Under the pieces are notes generated by a model. It did not search any database and was not told the origin of the DNA. It was given only the letters and a program-made list of their open reading frames with translations. From NCBI GenBank assembly GCA_030428355.1, contig JAUIBL010000036.1:1-32569 (forward strand): DNA of 32,569 bases. Direction: 5' to 3'. The DNA is from Alphaproteobacteria bacterium. Lineage in GTDB: Bacteria; Pseudomonadota; Alphaproteobacteria; Rhodobacterales; Rhodobacteraceae. Numbering within the stretch: the first letter of the stretch is position 1; each line of letters starts with the position of its first letter. Positions 16,915-23,855 of this stretch are shown here, piece after piece. The position numbers and the translations under genes were made by a program.

Positions 16915-17631
16915 ATGATTACAGTGTCTCAACTGGCCACGATGGCCGATCTTGTTTACGCAAGCGACACTCCGCAAACCTCGGGGCTTCCCGCAGGGAT
17001 CAGGCGACTCGACAGGGCAATGCCGCCAAGGGCAACAGGGTTTTTGGGTGCCGTATATTCAGCCAATGGATACGCCGCGATCACCTTTCGTGGCACCGAC
17101 AAAACCTCTGCCATGGATTGGATCCACAATGCCGGGTGCCATTCGATCCTCGCAACACAGTTCTCGGAAGCCATGGCATATGCCAGATCGGCGATTCAAA
17201 ACCTGAGTTTGGATATACGCAGAACTTATGTATGCGGACATTCGTTGGGTGGTGGACTGACCAAGTATGTGACCCACAACCTGACGCAGGCTGGGTCGGC
17301 GCCACTTGCCGGAGTGTCGTTCAATGGTCCGGGATTGACCTCGGGCGCGTTCGAGCGCGGATTGGTCAGTATGCTGGGGATCGGCGCGACGGCGCTTCAC
17401 TGGGCGCTGTCCCGTTCCGACACACCGACATCGTCAAGTTCAGCCCCGATCGCGAACGTGAACATCGTAGGCGACCTTGTCAGCCAGATCGGCAACTCGG
17501 CCGGGCGCATCCACAATATCCCGGCCGCAAACGGGGCTTCGGATCCGCTGAGTTGTCACTTGATGACAACGGTGATTCCGTCCGTGGCAAACAGCGCCTT
17601 AGGAAGCATGCGCGGTACGCAGATCGTCTGA
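16915..17631 (+). CDS. Class-3-lipase-like alpha/beta hydrolase
   Basis: 238 aa from ATG 16915 (GGAG upstream), rather than the earlier start at 16861 that lacks a ribosome site. The nucleophile elbow CGHSLGGG (107-114, Ser110), a candidate acid Asp187 (NIVGDLVS) and His205 (SCHLM) form a plausible catalytic triad; ITFRGTDKTSAMDW (56-69) carries the oxyanion-type FRGT motif of lipase class 3/DUF2974 proteins. No signal peptide or membrane segment is visible, so an intracellular enzyme or a non-classically exported one. Substrate unknown. It is 57 bp downstream of coaD. Confidence 0.8.
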   Translation: MITVSQLATMADLVYASDTPQTSGLPAGIRRLDRAMPPRATGFLGAVYSANGYAAITFRGTDKTSAMDWIHNAGCHSILATQFSEAMAYARSAIQNLSLDIRRTYVCGHSLGGGLTKYVTHNLTQAGSAPLAGVSFNGPGLTSGAFERGLVSMLGIGATALHWALSRSDTPTSSSSAPIANVNIVGDLVSQIGNSAGRIHNIPAANGASDPLSCHLMTTVIPSVANSALGSMRGTQIV

Positions 17632-17712
17632 GGCGACTTCGGAACATCCTGCTCCAGACCGGGTGAGGTCGTGGATGGCAGGTGTTCCGTTCCAGCCGTG
17701 ACGGCGCGCGGC

Positions 17713-17877
17713 TTATCGGCCGTAGATCGCGCGCTGCGCAATCCGTTCCGCATCGCCGGGATAGATGTCGAGGTCCAGTGCCACATCAAGCGGCATCGAC
17801 CGGATTTCCCAAACCGTGCGATGGTAGGCGGCCCGCTTTTGAAGACGGTCCCGCAGGGAAGACATGAAATGGGCCAT
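17713..17877 (-). CDS. DUF1127-like small protein (54 aa)
   Basis: Start ATG 17877 (AAGGA 8-12 nt upstream), stop TAA at 17713. The product starts MAHFMSSLRDRLQKRAAYHR and ends with DLDIYPGDAERIAQRAIYG. The pattern of a basic amphipathic helix, a conserved Trp/Arg segment and a terminal D-x-x-x-G-D-A-x-x-I-A helix is that of alphaproteobacterial DUF1127 (YjiS-like) proteins, known as RNA-binding or stress/phosphate-linked small proteins in some species. It stands alone between the lipase-like gene (convergent) and gap. Assignment by pattern, moderate certainty. Confidence 0.65.
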   Translation of the reverse strand: MAHFMSSLRDRLQKRAAYHRTVWEIRSMPLDVALDLDIYPGDAERIAQRAIYGR

Positions 17878-18022
17878 GGATACGTCCTTTCCTTGCTCTA
17901 TGGTCCTGTGCTGGCGGCCTGTTTGCGCTACCAGCTACAGGATTGAAGATAGACATGCTGCGCCGCAGAACAACTGACGGAGAGGAAGGCCCGCCTTGCA
18001 TCCTGTGCAAGGGTCGGAACGG

Positions 18023-18052
18023 AAAAAGGCCGGGCGAAGCTGCCCGGCCTTT
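18023..18052 (-). terminator. Strong terminator of first gap gene
   Basis: A perfect 11-bp stem AAAGGCCGGGC (18025-18035) / GCCCGGCCTTT (18042-18052), loop GAAGCT; on the minus strand it runs into TTTTT. It lies 29 bp past the gap stop. The plus strand also shows TTTCTGTTTT, so it may work both ways. Confidence 0.9.
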
Positions 18053-18080
18053 CTGTTTTACCGTTTGGTAAAAAAAACGA

Positions 18081-19082
18081 TCAGATCAGCTTGCCCATTG
18101 CAACGGCAGTGTCCGCCATGCGGTTCGAGAAGCCCCATTCATTGTCGTACCAGCTCAGGATGCGCACCATGTTGCCGTCCATCACCTTTGTCTGGTCAGT
18201 GTGGAAGATCGACGAATGCGGGTCGTGGTTGAAATCCGACGATACCAGCTTCTTGTCGGTATAGCCAAGAATTCCCTTCAGCGGACCGTTCGCAGCGGTG
18301 CGGATCGCGTCGTTAATTTCCTCGACCGTTGTGTCGCGCGATGCGGTGAAGGTGAGGTCCACCACCGACACGTTCGGTGTCGGCACGCGGATCGCCACAC
18401 CGTCGAGCTTGCCGTTGAGTTCCGGCAGCACAAGCCCTACGGCTTTGGCGGCCCCTGTTGAGGTGGGGATCATGCTCAGTGCCGCAGCGCGGGCGCGGTA
18501 GAGATCCTTGTGCATCGTGTCCAGCGTCGGCTGGTCGCCTGTGTAGCTGTGGATCGTCGTCATGAAGCCGCGCTCGATCCCGATGGTCTTGTTGAGCACA
18601 TAGGCCACCGGTGACAGGCAGTTCGTCGTGCAGGAGGCGTTGGACACGATCAGATCATCGGCCGTCAGGCTGTCATGGTTGACGCCATAGACGATGGTCT
18701 TGTCCGCATCCTTTCCCGGTGCAGAGATCAGAACGCGGCTTGCGCCGTTTTCCAGATGCGCCTGACATGCGTCTTTGCTGGTAAAGATCCCGGTGCATTC
18801 CAGCACCACGTCCACATCCGACCAGGGGAGGTCGGCCGGATTGCGGATCGCGGTCACCTTGATCGGGCCGCGACCCACGTCGATCGTGTCGTCCGAAGTC
18901 TTTACCTCGACGGGGAAACGGCCATGCACACTGTCATATTGCAGAAGATGCGCGTTTGTCTCCACCGGACCCAAATCGTTGATCGCGATGACCTCGATGT
19001 CGGTACGGCCGGATTCGATGATCGCGCGCAGGATGTTGCGGCCGATGCGGCCAAATCCGTTGATGGCGACTTTGGTGCTCAT
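18081..19082 (-). CDS. gap: Type I glyceraldehyde-3-phosphate dehydrogenase, copy 1
   Basis: Phosphorylating GAPDH of glycolysis/gluconeogenesis; 333 aa. Rossmann motif [10 protein letters not shown] (7-16), catalytic Cys151 in SNASCTTNC and His178. Asp36 (AINDLG) fits NAD binding. The position matching Leu-Pro 187/188 of Bacillus GAPDH reads Thr189-Met190. The start has GAGGG upstream. A GTTA-CCGC-TAAC palindrome lies 45 bp upstream (19127-19138), and a strong terminator follows. A second GAPDH gene (20976-21980) is 1.9 kb away on the same strand. Cofactor use is inferred from single residues. Confidence 0.97.
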   Translation of the reverse strand: MSTKVAINGFGRIGRNILRAIIESGRTDIEVIAINDLGPVETNAHLLQYDSVHGRFPVEVKTSDDTIDVGRGPIKVTAIRNPADLPWSDVDVVLECTGIFTSKDACQAHLENGASRVLISAPGKDADKTIVYGVNHDSLTADDLIVSNASCTTNCLSPVAYVLNKTIGIERGFMTTIHSYTGDQPTLDTMHKDLYRARAAALSMIPTSTGAAKAVGLVLPELNGKLDGVAIRVPTPNVSVVDLTFTASRDTTVEEINDAIRTAANGPLKGILGYTDKKLVSSDFNHDPHSSIFHTDQTKVMDGNMVRILSWYDNEWGFSNRMADTAVAMGKLI

Positions 19083-19126
19083 GTGGATGCCCTCACTGGT
19101 TCGGACAGAAGGTTCTGCCGGGTTCC

Positions 19127-19138
19127 GTTACCGCTAAC
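19127..19138. promoter_or_regulatory. LacI-type operator-like palindrome upstream of gap copy 1
   Basis: GTTACCGCTAAC (inverted GTTA/TAAC around a central CG-containing tetramer), 45 bp before the gap ATG. Related sequences occur upstream of the second gap gene. A central carbon LacI-family regulator (CceR/PckR-like) is a possible binder; this is inference. Confidence 0.45.
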
Positions 19139-19182
19139 AAACAGAAGAGCGCGAAGCTGTCAAGCGATGCTCCGGTATCGCG

Positions 19183-19326
19183 TCACCGCCAGAACGCGAT
19201 CCAGTCCAGCAGGTCGATCAACTTGGTGGCCAGAAATTTGAAGCCTGCGCCGCCGGTCAGAAAGGCGTCGATGCCAAGCCCACCCAGAACCAGCAATCCC
19301 AAGGCGATCGCAAGTGTATTGGTCAT
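19183..19326 (-). CDS. Small single-span membrane protein (47 aa)
   Basis: Start ATG 19326 (GAGGGG upstream), stop TGA at 19183. The product begins MTNTLAIALGLLVLGGLGID: a hydrophobic segment at about 4-20, a Gly-rich turn, then an amphipathic helix ending LIDLLDWIAFWR. I recall similar GAPDH-adjacent micro-proteins in roseobacter genomes but no name or function. It lies 100 bp upstream of gap copy 1 and 54 bp after the LuxR-type gene, same strand. Confidence 0.65.
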   Translation of the reverse strand: MTNTLAIALGLLVLGGLGIDAFLTGGAGFKFLATKLIDLLDWIAFWR

Positions 19327-19380
19327 TCTGCCTGTGCCCCTCTGCTCTTGCGCGCAAGATGCCAGAGCCCGGTGCGCTTG

Positions 19381-19899
19381 TCACGCAGGCAACGCGTCGT
19401 GATTGGGCGGCAGGGCCATGAGATCTTCGATGAAAAGGCTGACAAAGGCCCCGCGTCCCGTGACCCCGGCCTTGCGGTAGATGCCGTTGAGATGGGCCTT
19501 TACCGTGCCTTCGGCGGTGCCGCGCAGTTCGGCGATTTCGGCGATCCCGAAGCCCTTGAGCGTGAAATGCGCCACATCGCGTTCGGATGGGGTCAGCGCC
19601 CATGTGTCGAACCGGGCCTCGACGATGTCATGAAAGGCCCCTGCGGCCAGCCCGAGCTGTTCCTCGAGATGCGCCTTCCGACGCAGCAGGGCGAAGAGAT
19701 ACCGGGTTTCGAAGACCACTCCGGCGATCAGGGCCAGAACCGCCAGCAATTCGATGACGAAATGGCTCGACAGGAACGCGGCAAGGCCCATGTCGACCCC
19801 GTCCACCGCCACGTCCCAGAGGAAGAATGCCGCGCAGAGGGTCTGCGCGACAATCAGGACCAGCAGCGATACGGGTCTGGTGGAAGTGGTCAAGGTCAC
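19381..19899 (-). CDS. Membrane-anchored LuxR-type HTH regulator
   Basis: 172 aa with two predicted membrane spans (about 10-29 and 47-66), a short cytoplasmic linker (RRKAHLEEQ) and a C-terminal LuxR/GerE HTH (about 101-160: LTPSERDVAHFTLKGFGIAE, then GTVKAHLNGIYRKAGVTGRG). No receiver or autoinducer domain. The GTG start at 19899 overlaps the stop of the cytochrome b561 gene in GTGA, so its translation is coupled. This suggests a DNA-binding protein held at the membrane and linked to the redox protein made just before it. Target genes are unknown; its own cluster and the flanking gap genes are candidates. Confidence 0.85.
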   Translation of the reverse strand: MTLTTSTRPVSLLVLIVAQTLCAAFFLWDVAVDGVDMGLAAFLSSHFVIELLAVLALIAGVVFETRYLFALLRRKAHLEEQLGLAAGAFHDIVEARFDTWALTPSERDVAHFTLKGFGIAEIAELRGTAEGTVKAHLNGIYRKAGVTGRGAFVSLFIEDLMALPPNHDALPA

Positions 19900-20435
19900 G
19901 GCTCGGTCCTGGCTCCGTCCGGCACGGTCTTGACGCCGGTGATCATGGCGCGGGGCAGGTTCACGCCCGTCCGGCGGCTTTCCCAGATCACGGCCGCGAC
20001 GTGCAGCACGATGGAAATCTCGGCCCAGGTTACCAAGGCCTCGTGGGCCTCTTCAACCCAGTCGACGCCCCAGAAGGCGTTTGTGGTCATCAGGTAGCCG
20101 GTCACGCCGATGAACAGCACGGTGCCCAGCAGGTTGAAGATCATCAGCGCGCCCAGCGGTGTGTGGCCCAGATGCAGGCGGGTGCGGCCGGTGGCCATGT
20201 CCGACATCTGTGCCGTGACCTTGGACAGGCTTGGCCAAAAGGATGCAAACCGGGCATATCGCGGACCCACCGCGCCCCAGATCAGCCGCAAGGCAATCAG
20301 CGCCACAAGCGCATAGCCCAGCCATTCATGCACTTTGCTTTCGTCATCGGTGAACAGCGCGTTGGCGGCAAAGCCTGCCACAAGCGCCCAATGGAACACC
20401 CGGACAAACGGGTCCCAGACTTTGTAGGATGTCAT
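19896..20435 (-). CDS. Cytochrome b561-type di-haem membrane protein
   Basis: 179 aa from ATG 20435 (GGAG 6-7 nt upstream; an in-frame start at 20468 is less likely). Four hydrophobic segments: about 12-29, 38-57, 92-117 and 136-152. Histidines at 15 (VFHW), 36 (HEWLGY), 88/91 (HLGH), 131 and 145 (LHV) fit the haem ligands of the prokaryotic cytochrome b561/Ni-Fe hydrogenase b-subunit family. It would carry electrons between a periplasmic donor and quinone. It lies 51 bp after the PepSY gene and overlaps the LuxR gene by 4 nt. The redox partner is unknown. Confidence 0.9.
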   Translation of the reverse strand: MTSYKVWDPFVRVFHWALVAGFAANALFTDDESKVHEWLGYALVALIALRLIWGAVGPRYARFASFWPSLSKVTAQMSDMATGRTRLHLGHTPLGALMIFNLLGTVLFIGVTGYLMTTNAFWGVDWVEEAHEALVTWAEISIVLHVAAVIWESRRTGVNLPRAMITGVKTVPDGARTEP

Positions 20436-20486
20436 GTCACGCTCCGGATTTGGCGGTCCGCGCACCAAGGCGCGGACCTGACTGGG

Positions 20487-20738
20487 TCAATCGTCGATCT
20501 TGGAGCGGACGACGTTCAGCGCCGCGTCCAGATACAGTTCCAGACGCTGGCCGTCCTTCAGCACATAGGCTTCGATCATGCCGTCCTCCATGTCGATCTT
20601 GCGCACCTCGTAGCCTTCGGCGGCGAGTTTGGTGGTGATCTCGGTCTTGCGTTCGGGGGTCAGGGCGGACGAGTCGCTGGATGCAAACGCCGATACCGGC
20701 ATGGAAAGGGCGATGGCGAGGGCGAGAATACGGGTCAT
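20487..20738 (-). CDS. Secreted PepSY-domain protein (83 aa)
   Basis: Start ATG 20738 with AGGAGA 9 nt upstream; the frame is open further but lacks a ribosome site there. Residues 1-19 are a Sec signal peptide (MTRILALAIALSMPVSAFA), leaving a mature 64-residue periplasmic domain with the PepSY pattern: a helix (TEITTKLAAEGYEVRKIDME) then two beta strands (IEAYVLKDGQRLELYLDA). PepSY proteins often accompany b-type cytochromes and metal/redox modules. First gene of the PepSY / cyt b561 / LuxR unit. Its leader (CAGGAGACATCCCATGAC) is nearly the same as that of gap copy 2. Confidence 0.85.
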   Translation of the reverse strand: MTRILALAIALSMPVSAFASSDSSALTPERKTEITTKLAAEGYEVRKIDMEDGMIEAYVLKDGQRLELYLDAALNVVRSKIDD

Positions 20739-20920
20739 GGGATGTCTCCTGTTTGTCTCATGCGGGCTGCGGCATGCAGCGCCGATGAGCCGGAGATGAC
20801 ATCCCCAAGCGGCCCCGAACATTGGTCCGAAGACACAGACTGCGGTCTTGCAACTCTGGTTTAGAGCCGGATGTCACGACGACATGCGGTCTTTGTCCCC
20901 GACCGGTCGCTCTGGAAACA

Positions 20921-20947
20921 AAAACCCCCGCTGGATCGGGCGGGGGC
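20921..20947 (-). terminator. Terminator of second gap gene
   Basis: CCCCCGC (20925-20931) and GCGGGGG (20940-20946) form a 7-bp GC stem, loop 8 nt; read on the minus strand it is followed by TTTTTGTTT. It lies 29 bp past the gap stop. Confidence 0.88.
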
Positions 20948-20975
20948 ACAGGGTGTTGCGTTCAGGGTGCGGCTG

Positions 20976-21980
20976 TCAGTGCAGCAGACGGCCCATCGCA
21001 CCGGCCACATCGGCCATACGCGCCGAGAAGCCCCATTCGTTGTCGTACCACGCGAGCACCCGCACCATGCGCTTGCCCACAACCTTGGTCTGGTCGGGCG
21101 CAAAGATCGAGGATTGCGTGGTGTGGTTGAAATCGATCGAGACCTTCGGTTCCGGGTCATAGGCCAGAACCGTGCCCATATGGGTCGCGGCGGCTTCGCG
21201 GACGACTTCGTTGACGTCATCAACAGTGACGTCCTTGCCGGCGTAGAAGGTCAGGTCGACAGCCGATACGTTCGGCGTCGGCACACGCACGGCAGAGCCG
21301 TCAAGCTTGCCCTTGAGGTTCGGCAGCACTTCGCCAAGCGCCTTGGCGGCCCCGGTGGAGGTCGGGATCATCGCCATCGCGGCAGCCCGAGCGCGGTAAA
21401 GATCCGCATGGCGGCGGTCCAGCGTCGGCTGGTCGCCGGTATAGGAGTGGATCGTGGTCATGATCCCGCTCTCGATGCCGATGGCTTCGTCGAGCACCTT
21501 GGCCAGCGGTGCCAGGCAGTTGGTGGTGCAGGACCCGTTCGAGATCATCGTGTCGCCTTCGACCAGCGAGCGGTGGTTGACGCCGTAGACAATGGTCTTC
21601 TGCACGTTCTTCGCAGGGGCCGAGATCAGCACCGATTTCGCACCGCGCTCCATGTGGATGCCTGCCTTGGCGCCATCGTTGAAGTTGCCGGTGCATTCCA
21701 GAACCACGTCGCAGCCCGACCAGTCGAGCTCTGCGGGGTTGTAGGTCGAGAAGACCTCCATCGGGCCACGGCCCAGATCCATCGTGTTGCCCTTGACCTT
21801 GACCTCTCCGCCGAAGCGGCCATGCACGCTGTCATAGCGCAGCAGATGCGCGTTTGTTTCGATCGGGCCGGTGGCGTTGATCTTGACCACCTGCACATCG
21901 TTGCGCGAGCTTTCGGCGATGTGAGCGAGGGTGCAGCGGCCGATCCGACCGAAACCGTTGATTCCAAGAGTGACGGTCAT
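20976..21980 (-). CDS. gap: Type I glyceraldehyde-3-phosphate dehydrogenase, copy 2
   Basis: Second phosphorylating GAPDH, 334 aa from ATG 21980 (GGAGAC upstream); the much longer open frame upstream is an artefact. [10 protein letters not shown] (7-16), Cys151 in SNGSCTTNC, His178. Unlike copy 1, the NAD-discriminating Asp36 is Ala (KINATG), and the Leu-Pro 187/188 equivalent is Arg189-Arg190 (TLDRRHAD). Loss of the acid and gain of positive charge are what NADP-preferring GAPDHs such as Bacillus GapB show, so an anabolic/NADP role is inferred. Three operator-like sites lie upstream, and it is divergent from the DUF808 gene. Confidence 0.95.
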   Translation of the reverse strand: MTVTLGINGFGRIGRCTLAHIAESSRNDVQVVKINATGPIETNAHLLRYDSVHGRFGGEVKVKGNTMDLGRGPMEVFSTYNPAELDWSGCDVVLECTGNFNDGAKAGIHMERGAKSVLISAPAKNVQKTIVYGVNHRSLVEGDTMISNGSCTTNCLAPLAKVLDEAIGIESGIMTTIHSYTGDQPTLDRRHADLYRARAAAMAMIPTSTGAAKALGEVLPNLKGKLDGSAVRVPTPNVSAVDLTFYAGKDVTVDDVNEVVREAAATHMGTVLAYDPEPKVSIDFNHTTQSSIFAPDQTKVVGKRMVRVLAWYDNEWGFSARMADVAGAMGRLLH

Positions 21981-22292
21981 GGGATGTCTCCTGCGCTGTG
22001 AGTTGAGGTTCGTATACGCAGGTATGCTGCAACCGCAAAGTAAAAAAGGTATGACATCACAGCATGTTAGCGCAAAACTTGTGCCCGGGATGCATGATGG
22101 CGCTAACGTGTCGCCACGGTTTGCGGTAACACCGGAGGGATGTTGCGGAATCGGAAATAATGGGGCGACTCGCATGTTTCGCCGTGGCCGCATCTGCCGT
22201 GACCCGGTCGGCGTGCCCGCGAGGGACCTCGGGCTGGCGGTGCCGGTGGCGCGGCGGTATGAGGTGAAACGGACAGACAAGGGACAGCAGGT
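21981..22292. promoter_or_regulatory. 312-bp divergent control region with three operator-like sites
   Basis: No gene seen. Compared with TGTTAGCGCTAACA, three sites stand out: 22065-22078 (strong left half TGTTAGCGC), 22095-22108 (TGATGGCGCTAACG, 11/14) and 22118-22131 (GGTTTGCGGTAACA, 11/14). The first two also form an 8-bp inverted repeat GTTAGCGC/GCGCTAAC. An AT-rich run (TAAAAAAGGTATGACATC, 22041 region) may carry the promoter. It probably serves gap copy 2 and perhaps the DUF808 gene. Confidence 0.45.
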
Positions 22293-23249
22293 ATGAGCGG
22301 ATTGTTGGCACTTCTCGACGATGTGGCGGGCATCGCCAAGGTGGCGGCGGCCTCGGTCGACGACATCGGAGCGGCCGCAGCCAAGGCCGGGTCCAAGACG
22401 GCGGGTGTGCTGATCGACGACGCGGCAGTGACACCGAAATACCTGCACGGGTTCGAACCCGCCCGCGAATTGCCGATCATCTGGCGCATCGCGCGGGGGT
22501 CCTTGATCAACAAGCTGGTGTTCCTGCTGCCCGCAGCACTCTTGCTGTCGACCTTTGCGCCCTGGCTGATCCCGCCCTTGCTGATCCTGGGCGGCAGTTA
22601 CCTGTGTTTCGAAGGGGCCGAAAAGATCGCCCATGTGCTGATGCCGCATGACGACCACTCCGGTGGGCCGGATGGCAGCCACGACATCGCGGATCCGACC
22701 CATCTCGAGGAAGAGAAGGTCAAGGGGGCCATCAAGACGGATTTCATCCTGTCGGCCGAAATCATGACCATCGCGCTGTCGGTGATCGAAGAGGGCAATA
22801 TCTGGATGCAGGGCGCCACGCTCGCGCTGGTGGGCATCATGGTGACGCTCGCGGTCTATGGCGCGGTGGCAGTGATCGTGAAGATGGACGATGTCGGCCT
22901 CTGGCTCAGTCAGGTGGGGCGACTGGGTGTGACCCGGGCGCTGGGACGCGGGATCGTCAAGTTCATGCCGTGGCTTCTGAAGGGGCTGACGATCGTGGGC
23001 ACCGCAGCGATGCTCTGGGTCGGTGGGTCGATCATCGTGCATTCGGTGGCGCAGATGGGCTGGCACCTGCCCGAAGACACGATCCACGGCATCGCGGTGG
23101 CCGTCGGGGCGGGGCAGGGCTTTGTCGAATGGGCGGTCACGGCGGGGATCGATTTCGTGCTGGGCCTGATCTGGGGGCTGATCCTGATCCCGGTTGGGGT
23201 CAAGGTCATCGGTCCGATCTGGACCGCCGTGATGCCCAAAGGGGTCTGA
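22293..23249 (+). CDS. DUF808 (YedI-family) inner-membrane protein
   Basis: 318 aa, typical. The N terminus MSGLLALLDDVAGIAKVAAA, followed by DDIGAAAAKAGSKTAGVLID and VTPKYLHGF, is diagnostic of DUF808. Hydrophobic spans are visible at about 72-105, 165-195, 225-260 and 275-310. The family is poorly characterised, with no established biochemical function. The start ATG at 22293 follows a weak GGGACAGCAGG site. It is divergent from gap copy 2 and 45 bp upstream of a small unknown gene. Confidence 0.9.
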   Translation: MSGLLALLDDVAGIAKVAAASVDDIGAAAAKAGSKTAGVLIDDAAVTPKYLHGFEPARELPIIWRIARGSLINKLVFLLPAALLLSTFAPWLIPPLLILGGSYLCFEGAEKIAHVLMPHDDHSGGPDGSHDIADPTHLEEEKVKGAIKTDFILSAEIMTIALSVIEEGNIWMQGATLALVGIMVTLAVYGAVAVIVKMDDVGLWLSQVGRLGVTRALGRGIVKFMPWLLKGLTIVGTAAMLWVGGSIIVHSVAQMGWHLPEDTIHGIAVAVGAGQGFVEWAVTAGIDFVLGLIWGLILIPVGVKVIGPIWTAVMPKGV

Positions 23250-23294
23250 GCCGCGTTAATCCTGTCTTAACCCTGTTGGGGGTATGCAGGCAGG

Positions 23295-23585
23295 ATGACG
23301 ATACCTTCTTATCTCGATCCCGACACCTGGTTGCGCAACGTCTTCTCGGCAAAGGCGGTGGGTCGGGGCGGTGTGATCCACCGCGCGGCCTGCGATGTGG
23401 AACGGGTTGTCGGGCGCGACGCTTTCCTGCGCGAGGTGCAGCGGCGCGGGTTCACGCTGGTCGAAAACGGGGATCAGTTGGTGGTGTTCTGCAACCGCGA
23501 CCCGGTGCGCCTCATCGTGCAGCGCGATCCGCCAAGCCTGTCGCAACGGGCCTGGCCAACAGGTCGGGACCCGCAGTTTCGGTGA
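23295..23585 (+). CDS. Uncharacterised 96-aa protein
   Basis: A soluble, basic protein: DPDTWLRNVFSAKAVGRGGV at 8-27, then DVERVVGRDAFLREVQRRGF and a final strand pair QLVVFCNRDPVRLIV. I recall homologous roseobacter ORFs annotated, probably wrongly, as phosphoribosylanthranilate isomerase, but it is far too short to be TrpF. The start codon choice is uncertain (ATG at 23295, weak AGGCAGG upstream). It is followed directly by the hairpin array at 23593. Confidence 0.7.
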   Translation: MTIPSYLDPDTWLRNVFSAKAVGRGGVIHRAACDVERVVGRDAFLREVQRRGFTLVENGDQLVVFCNRDPVRLIVQRDPPSLSQRAWPTGRDPQFR

Positions 23586-23592
23586 TCGTTGG

Positions 23593-23816
23593 TGCGTCGA
23601 CGCAGCGCGCTCGTCCAAGCAGTTGTATGTTGCCAAAACGGCTCAAGCCGTTTCCCTGCTGCGTCGACGCAGCATGATCGCCAAACTTCGGGTCTTGGGG
23701 GCCTGAAACGCGTCAACGCGTTTCCACCTTGCGTCGACGCAAGGTGGTCTGGAAAACAGCGGATCTTTAGGGGAGCGAACGCATCAACGCGTTCAGGCGA
23801 TGCATCGATGCATCGC
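23593..23816. repeat. Array of seven alternating hairpins
   Basis: Two palindrome types alternate. Type A: centred on GTCGAC or ATCGAT; copies 23593-23604 (12 bp), 23657-23674 (18 bp), 23724-23747 (24 bp) and 23797-23816 (20 bp), all perfect. Type B: stem with TCAA loop; copies 23636-23653, 23705-23724 and 23777-23794. Each B is followed within 0-3 nt by an A, and the B-A units are separated by 29-31 nt of unrelated sequence. Stem sequences differ between copies while pairing is kept. The array fills the gap between the convergent 96-aa gene and transketolase, so it would fold in both 3' ends. Confidence 0.85.
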
Positions 23817-23855
23817 GGACGGGCGGCCCGACATGCGAGACCGCCCAAAGCGATG

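Noticed and set aside
17671..17946. 91-aa plus-strand ORF between the lipase-like gene and gap
   Set aside because: The opposite strand holds a better ORF (54 aa, ribosome site, DUF1127-like pattern); the plus frame has no recognisable feature.
21981..23087. N-terminal extension of gap copy 2
   Set aside because: It is antisense to the DUF808 gene, and GAPDH begins at MTVTLGINGFG with a good ribosome site.
23593..23816. Possible short CRISPR array (units of about 40 bp with about 30-bp spacers)
   Set aside because: Geometry is suggestive, but the repeat sequences are not conserved between units (only pairing is), and there are no cas genes in the window.
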